Positions 1 to 4,890 of a DNA stretch of 5,268 nt are shown here, one piece after another. This DNA comes from Caldifarciminota bacterium. GTDB lineage: Bacteria; Hydrothermota; Tepidihabitantia; Tepidihabitantales; JAOUPE01. Numbering within the stretch: the first letter of the stretch is position 1; every line of letters starts with the position of its first letter. The notes beneath the pieces were generated by a model that was not told where the DNA came from, searched no databases, and saw nothing but the letters and a program-made list of their open reading frames with translations. The stretch spans positions 1 to 5,268 of the forward strand of contig JAOUPE010000129.1 of the NCBI GenBank assembly GCA_029880025.1, written 5' to 3'. The translations under genes were made by a program, and so were the position numbers.

Positions 1-1
1 C

Positions 2-433
2 ACGCCGACCTTGGAAAGCAGAGATTGGGCAAAAGCGAGCTATTGCGAAAAAGCAGCCGAAATGGCATATAAGATGGCAGGCATTAAACAACCGATAAAT
101 GAAATTGACTTTGCTGAAATAGATGACACCTTCTCCTATAAAGAACTTCAACACCTTGCTGCAATGAAACTGGGCTGCGAATGTGAAATGGGAACCTGGA
201 TCGATACTGGTGTTACTCAACTTAATGGTGAATTTCCGGTAAATCCTTCGGGTGGTTCATTAGGCATGGGACATCTTTTAGATGCCTCGGGTTTAGCACG
301 GGTTTATATGGCAGTGAAACAGTTACGCAGCGAAGCTGGAACATTACAAGTGAAGAATGCGAATACGGCATTAGTTCAAGGCTGGCGCGGTCTACCGACC
401 ACCTCGGGTGCGGTTGCGATACTTTCAAACTGA
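2..433 (+). CDS. Thiolase-like protein, C-terminal part (5' end outside window)
   Basis: This open frame runs in from the left edge (first full codon at base 2) to TGA at 431-433, giving about 143 residues. It is the C-terminal half of a thiolase-fold protein of the SCP2/archaeal-thiolase type. It shares ordered blocks with the next gene: AYKMAGI, AEIDDTFSYKEL, GEFPVNPSGG, GMGHLLDASG and QLRSEAG, then a WRGLPTTSGAVAIL C-terminus. The GH of the GHP-type catalytic loop is kept (His at 272-274). The HD(A/C)F-type position has Asp (122-124) instead of His, Asn or Tyr. The nucleophilic Cys region lies upstream and cannot be judged. An internal TTG at 11 is not the start, because the frame is open above it. 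The SD of the next gene begins at this stop codon, so the two are co-transcribed. It probably binds acyl-CoA as a partner of the following paralogue; thiolase versus aldolase activity is undecided. Confidence 0.85.
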   Translation, partial: TPTLESRDWAKASYCEKAAEMAYKMAGIKQPINEIDFAEIDDTFSYKELQHLAAMKLGCECEMGTWIDTGVTQLNGEFPVNPSGGSLGMGHLLDASGLARVYMAVKQLRSEAGTLQVKNANTALVQGWRGLPTTSGAVAILSN

Positions 434-444
434 AGGAGGAAACA

Positions 445-1605
445 ATGGGTAGAAGAGTTGCAGTTGTTGGTGCGGGAATGACCAAATTTGTGCGACGGGC
501 ACAGGAGACCGGAAAAGAACTAGCATGGGAGGCAGCCAAAGCGGCTTTGGATTCTTGTGGCATGACCTTGGACCAGATTGACTGTGTTGTCCTCGGTACA
601 GCTCCGGATACTTTTGACGGTGTGCATATGAAAGGCGAATATCTTGCTGACGGTGCTGGTGCCTGGGGCAAACCTTATATGCGTTCTTATGTTGGTGGTG
701 GAACCGGTGTCTTTTGTCCGATTCATGGCTGGTATCACCTTGCTTCTGGTCATTTTGATACTTGCCTGGTTGTGTGTGAAGAAAAGATGTCGTCTTATCA
801 ACCCCACCCTCAAGGTGCATTTTTAACCATCTTTGACCATACTACGGAAAGACCGCTGAAACCGAATCTGCTCTGGATATTTGCCTTAGAGATGAACCGC
901 TATATGACAACTTACGGTTTTAATAAAGAAGACATTGCTCGAGTTGCAGTAAAGAATAAGAAGAATGCTTTAGACCATCCAGCCGCCCAGATTCCTGAGC
1001 AATATACGATTGAAGATATTTTAAATTCAGAAGTTCTTGCCTGGCCTGTGCAAAGACTTGATGTCAGCCCGGTCTCTGACGGTGCGGTAGCATTAGTGAT
1101 GGCAAATGAACATGTAGCACGACGAGTTACCAGTAAACCGGTCTGGGTGGAAGGTGTCGGCTGGGCATTGGATACCGCTTATTGGACCAATCGTGATTTG
1201 TGCTATCCTCGTTATGTTGAGGTTGCAGCAAGAATGGCTTACAGGATGGCTGGAATCACTGACCCGGCTCATGAGATACATGTAGCAGAACCCTATGACC
1301 CGTTTGACTATAAAGAACTGCATCATATGGAAGGTTTAATGCTGTGCGAACGTGGTGAAGCACCGATTATTACGGCTGAAGGAAAAACACAACGCGATGG
1401 CGAATTACCGATTTGTCCGTCCGGTGGTTTACTTGGTGTAGGAAATCCAATTGCGGCAGCCGGTTTGATGAAAGTAGCCGAAATATTCTGGCAGTTACGA
1501 GGCGAAGCAGGTAAACGACAGATTGCACGCAAGGCAAAACACGGCTTGGCTCAAGCTTGGGGCGACTTAATGCAAGTTGGGACCGTTATCGTCTTAGGAA
1601 TCTGA
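445..1605 (+). CDS. Thiolase-superfamily protein with degenerate active site (possible aldolase)
   Basis: This 386-residue protein has the usual length for a thiolase. The ATG at 445 follows AAGGAGG (433-439) by 5 bases. The thiolase N-domain starts with RRVAVVGAGMTKF (3-15). LASGHFDTCLVVCEEKMS (99-116) matches the (V)ASG-x-x-D-x-x-LVVG-x-EKM block that follows the nucleophilic Cys in thiolases. Aligning that block puts Gly85 of VGGGTG (83-88) where CASG is normal, so the nucleophile is missing; Cys91 is not in register. The GHP His is Asn334 (GVGNPIAAAG). The HDxF-type motif reads PYDPFDYKEL, with Tyr284 in the His position. Family knowledge: thiolase-fold aldolases of steroid side-chain degradation (Ltp2) lack the thiolase Cys, use tyrosines and need a DUF35 partner, and two DUF35 genes follow here. 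Aldolase activity is an inference; a non-catalytic subunit beside the upstream paralogue is the alternative. Automatic annotation would probably say acetyl-CoA acetyltransferase, which the residues do not support. Confidence 0.88.
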   Translation: MGRRVAVVGAGMTKFVRRAQETGKELAWEAAKAALDSCGMTLDQIDCVVLGTAPDTFDGVHMKGEYLADGAGAWGKPYMRSYVGGGTGVFCPIHGWYHLASGHFDTCLVVCEEKMSSYQPHPQGAFLTIFDHTTERPLKPNLLWIFALEMNRYMTTYGFNKEDIARVAVKNKKNALDHPAAQIPEQYTIEDILNSEVLAWPVQRLDVSPVSDGAVALVMANEHVARRVTSKPVWVEGVGWALDTAYWTNRDLCYPRYVEVAARMAYRMAGITDPAHEIHVAEPYDPFDYKELHHMEGLMLCERGEAPIITAEGKTQRDGELPICPSGGLLGVGNPIAAAGLMKVAEIFWQLRGEAGKRQIARKAKHGLAQAWGDLMQVGTVIVLGI

Positions 1606-1615
1606 GGAGGTTGAA

Positions 1616-2122
1616 ATGTTGAAATCAAAAGATTTAATGGGAACTGGACTCTCCAGTCAGGACTTTAAGCAAAAGAAAGTCCTGGTCGAAAGATGGACTG
1701 CCAATGCCAAATATGGTTGGGACCAGGGAATTGCGATTGGACGATACTTAAGAGAACTCAAGAATGGCAAAATCACTGGTATCAAATGCCATAAGTGCAA
1801 TCGAACCGTTGTGCCACCGAGAATCTTTTGCGAATGGTGTTTTAAACCGATGGACGAATGGGTTTATTTAAAAGATACTGGAACGGTAAATACCTTTTCA
1901 CTTTGTTATGTTGCCTGGAATATGGAACGGCTAAAAGACCCCCTGATTCCTGCGGTAATTGAGATTGACGGCGCATCTTCTGGAATGGGCATTATGCATC
2001 TGATTTCTGAGGTTGACCCGAAAAAAGTGACAAGAGGAATGCGGGTGAAAGCTGTCTGGAAACCAGAGAATGAACGAACTGGCGCAATTACCGATATTAA
2101 ATACTGGAAACCAATAAGATAA
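1616..2122 (+). CDS. Zn-ribbon/OB-fold (DUF35) acyl-CoA-associated protein, copy 1
   Basis: This 168-residue protein starts at ATG 1616, 5 bases after AGGAGG (1605-1610), which overlaps the last base of the upstream stop. After about 40 N-terminal residues comes an amphipathic stretch (IGRYLRELKNGKITG, 41-55). A rubredoxin-like Zn ribbon follows, with ligand pairs CHKC (58-61) and CEWC (72-75) and the family-typical VPPRIFCEWC spacing. An OB-fold runs from about residue 85 to 150 (TGTVNTFSLCYV, AVIEIDG, GMRVKAVWKP) and ends in ITDIKYWKP. DUF35 proteins are small non-catalytic partners of thiolase-fold enzymes, as in the archaeal thiolase/HMG-CoA synthase/DUF35 complex, BbsA-BbsB and Ltp2-ChsH2. 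They help shape or stabilise the acyl-CoA channel. Its position directly behind two thiolase-like genes supports that role. It is paralogous to the next gene but carries a longer N-terminal extension. Confidence 0.9.
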   Translation: MLKSKDLMGTGLSSQDFKQKKVLVERWTANAKYGWDQGIAIGRYLRELKNGKITGIKCHKCNRTVVPPRIFCEWCFKPMDEWVYLKDTGTVNTFSLCYVAWNMERLKDPLIPAVIEIDGASSGMGIMHLISEVDPKKVTRGMRVKAVWKPENERTGAITDIKYWKPIR

Positions 2123-2131
2123 GGAGCGACC

Positions 2132-2614
2132 ATGGCATTCAAAACCAGAATCACAAAACCAGCCGAAGCCAAACCCTGGTATGGCGATTTACCGGTTGAA
2201 AGTCTTTATACGATGGGAATCGCTGGTGAAAAATTCTTCCGCACACTTAAAGATAAAGGTAAAATCATCGGTTCTCGTTGTGATAAATGCGATTATGTCT
2301 ATGTCCCACCCAAGATGTATTGCGAGCGGTGTTTCGAAAAATTAGACAAGACGGTTATTGTTGGATTAGTCGGTACGCTTAATTCTTTTACCTATGTCTA
2401 TATTGATGTTGATGGTAATCCTTTACCTAAACCAGAAATCGTCGGATTAATCAACCTAGATGGTGCTTCGACTAATCTGATGCACCGACTCGGTGAATGT
2501 AAAATGGATGATTTATGTATCGGCATGCGAGTTGAAGCCGTTCTAAAACCAGCCAAGCAACGCACTGGCTCAATCAACGACATAAAATACTTTCGAACGA
2601 CAAAGAAAAAATAA
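2132..2614 (+). CDS. Zn-ribbon/OB-fold (DUF35) acyl-CoA-associated protein, copy 2
   Basis: This 160-residue protein starts at ATG 2132, 5 bases after AAGGAG (2121-2126), which begins inside the upstream TAA. The four Zn ligands are intact: CDKC (50-53) and CERC (64-67), separated by the VPPKMYCERC spacing. An OB-fold follows (VGTLNSFTYVYID, 80-92; GLINLDGAS, 105-113; IGMRVEAVLKP, 130-140), then INDIKYF and a basic KKK tail. It has the same architecture as the preceding gene: helix with FFRTLKDKGKIIG, ribbon, OB barrel and D-I-K-Y end. The two clearly arose by duplication. Two thiolase-like and two DUF35 genes in one run suggest each DUF35 pairs with one thiolase-like subunit. It is the last gene of the operon; a strong hairpin starts 27 bases after the stop. 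Pairing specificity is inference. Confidence 0.9.
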   Translation: MAFKTRITKPAEAKPWYGDLPVESLYTMGIAGEKFFRTLKDKGKIIGSRCDKCDYVYVPPKMYCERCFEKLDKTVIVGLVGTLNSFTYVYIDVDGNPLPKPEIVGLINLDGASTNLMHRLGECKMDDLCIGMRVEAVLKPAKQRTGSINDIKYFRTTKKK

Positions 2615-2641
2615 GACAAACTACATACAGAAAGTAAATAA

Positions 2642-2668
2642 AATGGGCGGGAATTCATCCCGCCCATT
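2642..2668. terminator. Intrinsic-terminator-like hairpin between convergent units, probably bidirectional
   Basis: The perfect 11-bp inverted repeat AATGGGCGGGA / TCCCGCCCATT encloses a 5-base loop. It sits between the + operon ending at 2614 and the - unit ending at 2709. On the minus strand it is followed by a T-rich tract (TTTATTTACTTTC), which looks better for terminating the leftward unit. On the plus strand the downstream tract (CCTTTCGATATCTT) is weaker, so rightward termination may be only partial. Confidence 0.8.
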
Positions 2669-2708
2669 CCTTTCGATATCTTACTATTTCAAGAAAGCAT
2701 CTCCTTCA

Positions 2709-3058
2709 TCACTTTTTCGTTATGTTTACTTTTACAAAGTTCAAAAAGCGTCGCAGATTTTCTTCCGGTGATAAACTTAAATCCGTAATTGTATCTTCTA
2801 AAACATTTTCGTCCTTATGAATATGTCTTGGAAAGGTTTTGATTTCTGGATGGTCAGGGGCGGTATTCACCCGAATTATATCTCCCTTTCCCAATGAAAA
2901 GAACAGTCGCTATCTATTGGGTATCGGATATCAATGCAAGAACCATCAATCAAATGTATTCTGAGTCTTGTTTCAATTATTAATGGTTCAGATTTAATTA
3001 CATCAGAAAATTCTTCTTTAACAATTTGGGCAAATTTTTGTAGTCGTTCTTCGATCAA
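2709..3058 (-). pseudogene. DUF6516/TumE-like toxin gene, split by a one-base frameshift
   Basis: Two overlapping minus-strand frames together encode one protein. The first starts with TTG at 3058 (MIEERLQKF) and reads through IHLIDGSCIDIR and CSFHWE before stopping at 2876. The second frame carries on with KGDIIRVNTAPDHPEI, then KTFPRHIH, and ends with TGA at 2709. The joined product is about 116 residues and has the order I remember for the DUF6516/TumE toxin family: DGS..., a (Y)SFHW block, then R-x-x-x-APDHPEI-x-TFPRHIH. Adding one A to the AAA run (T run at 2887-2889 on the + strand) restores the frame as W-E-K-G-D. The start overlaps the upstream stop by 4 bases (TTGA), which implies translational coupling, and no SD is visible. 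It is either a genuinely inactivated toxin or a one-base assembly or sequencing error. Programmed -1 slippage is less likely because the site is not a standard heptamer. The family call is from memory of motifs. Confidence 0.68.
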
Positions 3059-3324
3059 ATGGCAATTGCTTTCAGATTATTGATATCGATTTCAAGTTTT
3101 GTCCACAGACTCTTTAGTTCAAGTTTACAAGCAAGAGCATCCAGGTAATCTTCGTAAGAAGGATGAGAGGGAATTTCTCTCCTTTCAATTTTCTTCTTGA
3201 TTTCATCTGGTTCTTTTGTTTCATAACGGTTTAAAATCTCAGCCAACCGCTGTTTGAACAGCAAGAGACGGTGAACCGATATTCCAATTTTGACATCCAG
3301 GGCTTCAATATCAGACTCCTTCAT
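3055..3324 (-). CDS. Small charged helical protein, possible antitoxin of the DUF6516-like pair
   Basis: This 89-residue protein starts at ATG 3324 and ends at TGA 3055, overlapping the TTG start of the downstream DUF6516-like gene. I do not recognise the family. It appears all-helical and highly charged: residues 1-45 (HRLLLFKQRLAEILNRYE, then DEIKKKIERRE) could form a coiled coil. A short HPSYEDYLDALACKLEL segment is followed by a second helix (LWTKLEIDINNLKAI). There is no obvious helix-turn-helix, no transmembrane segment and no signal peptide. The small-gene-first, overlapping order with a TumE-like gene suggests an antitoxin, although the characterised TumA partner is an HTH protein and this one does not look like it. 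No SD precedes the ATG. The promoter is so close that the mRNA is probably leaderless. Confidence 0.65.
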   Translation of the reverse strand: MKESDIEALDVKIGISVHRLLLFKQRLAEILNRYETKEPDEIKKKIERREIPSHPSYEDYLDALACKLELKSLWTKLEIDINNLKAIAI

Positions 3325-3333
3325 TGCTTAGTG

Positions 3334-3362
3334 AATATACCTTAGATTTTCATAAAAGTCAA
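3334..3362 (-). promoter_or_regulatory. Sigma70-type promoter of the leftward toxin-antitoxin-like unit
   Basis: Read on the minus strand, the -35 box is TTGACT (3362-3357), the spacer is exactly 17 bases, and the -10 box is TATATT (3339-3334). The start codon is only 9 bases past the -10 box, so transcription should begin within a few bases of the ATG at 3324. Confidence 0.65.
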
Positions 3363-3374
3363 CTTCTTTTTAGG

Positions 3375-3402
3375 TTGACATATCTAATCCTTTTAATATC
3401 AT
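3375..3402 (+). promoter_or_regulatory. Sigma70-type promoter of the MgtE_N/CBS gene
   Basis: A consensus -35 TTGACA (3375-3380), a 16-base spacer and a -10-like TATCAT (3397-3402; five of six consensus bases) point rightward. The predicted start near 3409 gives a leader of about 58 bases that begins just before a hairpin. Its -35 box lies 12 bases from the -35 box of the leftward promoter, so one regulator could affect both. Confidence 0.55.
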
Positions 3403-3411
3403 AGCGGCAAA

Positions 3412-3439
3412 CGAATGTAAAGAATATTCGTTACATTCG
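3412..3439 (+). repeat. Inverted repeat in the leader of the MgtE_N/CBS gene
   Basis: The perfect 9-bp arms CGAATGTAA (3412-3420) and TTACATTCG (3431-3439) flank a 10-base loop. It falls just after the predicted transcription start and 28 bases before the ATG at 3468, with no T tract behind it, so it is not a terminator. The arms contain the CGAAT/ATTCG pentamer. A third copy is in the loop (3426-3430) and a fourth follows at 3454-3458. It could be an operator for a dimeric protein or a 5' mRNA hairpin. Confidence 0.6.
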
Positions 3440-3467
3440 GTATCATTTGATTAATTCGTTATAAGAA

Positions 3468-4784
3468 ATGTCGAAAGTTCAGGTCTTCGTATACTTTTCG
3501 GACTATGTCGGTAAACCGGTGGTCGATATTGACAACCGGCTTGTCGGTAAAGTCTTTGATTTAACTATCGGAAAACCCGAAGAAAATTATCCTTTAGCCA
3601 GTGGCATTACAATCAAAGAAGGAAGTTTAAAAGCAAAATTTGCCAAAATCTCCTGGGACAAAATAAATACAATCGGTGACCCGTTCCGACTTAAAATTAA
3701 AGCTTCGGAAATCAATTTCACCCTTCAACCCTTTAATTCTGAATTCAGTTTAAGACGTGACATCTTAGACCAGCAGGTGGTTGATACTTTTAACCAGAAA
3801 GTGATTCGAGTTAATGATATCCATCTATTAAGAGTTGACCATGAATTGCGCCTGGCACATGTTGATATTGGCTTACGGGGTATTGTCCGTCGTCTGGGTT
3901 GGGAAAAGTTGATTGATTTCTGGTTTAAAATATTTGCCCCCAATTCAAATTATCTAAAGAAAGAACCTCTGGTCAGTTGGAAATTTGTCCAAACCTTATC
4001 GGTTGGACAGACCACGACTCCACTACGTTCCAGCTTGGCTCGGGAACAGCTATTATCGATTCCAGCCCCGGATTTAGGCGAGATGATGCTCGACTTGGAT
4101 TTAAATGTCCGGGTTGCTTTGTTCCGTTTGCTTGATGCTAAAACCAAAGCTAAGATTTTTGAAAGTTTAAATGTGGTCAATCGAGTTTCGATTCTGGAAG
4201 AACTTGAAACAAAAGAGGTTGTTGAAATCATTGAGAACATGTCACCCGACGAAGCAACTGACCTTTTGGAAAACCTGCCCAAGGAACTCGTGAATGATGT
4301 GTTGAATTTAATGGAAGGTAATCGTGCCAAAAAACTTTCTACCCTTCTTGGTTATTCGAGCGATTCAGCTGGTGGTATCATGACTACCGAATACATTGCT
4401 CTAACCGATAAATTTACTGTAGCACAAGCCCTGGAAAAAATCAAGGGTAAGGCAAAGGATGTCGAATTTATTCCGCAATATCTTTGTGTAGTTGATGATG
4501 CCAATAAATTAGTCGGCACAACTACTCTATTAAGACTCATCGCTGCAGTTCCGGATATTCCAATAACCTCAGTCATGGTTTCAAAACCGATTTTTGTTCA
4601 CCTTGATGCCAGCTTAAGAGAAGTTGCTTATATGATGGATAAATATCAGTGTTCAACCATTCCGGTCTTAGATAGGAATCATATCGTACAAGGAATCATT
4701 ACTGAAGACGATATTTTGGGACGGGTGATTGCTTTCGCCTGGCGGCGGAAAATTCGTCCCAAGCGCAAACCAAAACGATTATGA
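3468..4784 (+). CDS. Soluble PRC-barrel/MgtE N-domain/CBS-pair protein (putative cation-transport regulator)
   Basis: This 438-residue protein has no transmembrane segment. Domains in order: a PRC-barrel-like domain (about 12-90; DYVGKPVVDIDNRLVGKVFD), a second one (about 94-145; DQQVVDTFNQKVIRVNDI, VDIGLRGIVRRLG), a linker, and the MgtE N-terminal superhelix (about 195-300; MSPDEATDLLENLP at 258-271, YSSDSAGGIMTTEYIAL at 296-312). Two CBS motifs follow (about 303-360 and 365-425; TSVMVSKPIFVHLDAS, CSTIPVLDRNHIVQGIITED), then a basic tail. In MgtE Mg2+ channels the N and CBS domains sense cytosolic Mg2+ and gate the pore; CBS pairs may also bind adenine nucleotides. Here the pore domain is absent and an NRAMP-type transporter follows after 106 bases, so it probably senses metal for, or gates, that transporter. 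The ATG at 3468 has no convincing SD, only AAGAA. Automatic annotation as magnesium transporter would mislead, because no channel domain is present. Confidence 0.88.
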   Translation: MSKVQVFVYFSDYVGKPVVDIDNRLVGKVFDLTIGKPEENYPLASGITIKEGSLKAKFAKISWDKINTIGDPFRLKIKASEINFTLQPFNSEFSLRRDILDQQVVDTFNQKVIRVNDIHLLRVDHELRLAHVDIGLRGIVRRLGWEKLIDFWFKIFAPNSNYLKKEPLVSWKFVQTLSVGQTTTPLRSSLAREQLLSIPAPDLGEMMLDLDLNVRVALFRLLDAKTKAKIFESLNVVNRVSILEELETKEVVEIIENMSPDEATDLLENLPKELVNDVLNLMEGNRAKKLSTLLGYSSDSAGGIMTTEYIALTDKFTVAQALEKIKGKAKDVEFIPQYLCVVDDANKLVGTTTLLRLIAAVPDIPITSVMVSKPIFVHLDASLREVAYMMDKYQCSTIPVLDRNHIVQGIITEDDILGRVIAFAWRRKIRPKRKPKRL

Positions 4785-4801
4785 ACACAGAATACTGGAA
4801 A

Positions 4802-4882
4802 CGAATTTTACGAATGATATCGAATTTATCGAATGATGATAATGTGATGTTTGGGTTATTAGTTGTCATTCGTCTTATTCGG
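4802..4882 (+). repeat. Phased CGAAT/ATTCG pentamer cluster upstream of the NRAMP-type gene
   Basis: CGAAT occurs at 4802, 4811, 4821 and 4830 (steps of 9, 10 and 9), and its complement ATTCG at 4868 and 4878 (step 10). The copies are near one helical turn apart, so they face the same side of the DNA, and the two groups are inverted. They occupy most of the 106-base gap before the transporter. No clear sigma70 promoter is seen in this gap, so the transporter may be read from the upstream promoter. This could be an operator array or a lineage-typical intergenic repeat. Confidence 0.55.
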
Positions 4883-4890
4883 TTTTAATT

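Noticed and set aside
715..717. Cys91 of the complete thiolase-like protein as the catalytic nucleophile
   Set aside because: Counting back from the conserved LASG block puts the nucleophile position at Gly85; Cys91 is six residues too late and lacks the CxSG context.
222..820. Long minus-strand open frames opposite the thiolase genes (222-671, 425-820, 520-813)
   Set aside because: They lie antisense to clear thiolase-family coding sequence, have low-complexity, His/Ser/Pro-rich products without family motifs, and lack ribosome sites.
2886..2896. Programmed -1 frameshift site in the TumE-like gene
   Set aside because: In the zero frame the site reads TGG GAA AGG, which is not an X-XXY-YYZ slippery heptamer, and no strong downstream stem was seen. 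A missing base is simpler.
3412..3439. Known Mg2+ riboswitch in the leader of the MgtE_N/CBS gene
   Set aside because: The leader is only about 58 bases with a single simple hairpin, too short for the multi-stem M-box, and no terminator stem follows.
3725..4576. Minus-strand open frames opposite the MgtE_N/CBS gene (3725-3943, 3950-4330, 4352-4576)
   Set aside because: They are Ser/Thr-rich shadow translations of a well-supported domain protein on the other strand.
4802..4882. CRISPR array or tandem minisatellite in the CGAAT cluster
   Set aside because: The repeated unit is only 5 bases with spacers of 4-5 bases, far below CRISPR dimensions, and the bases between copies vary.
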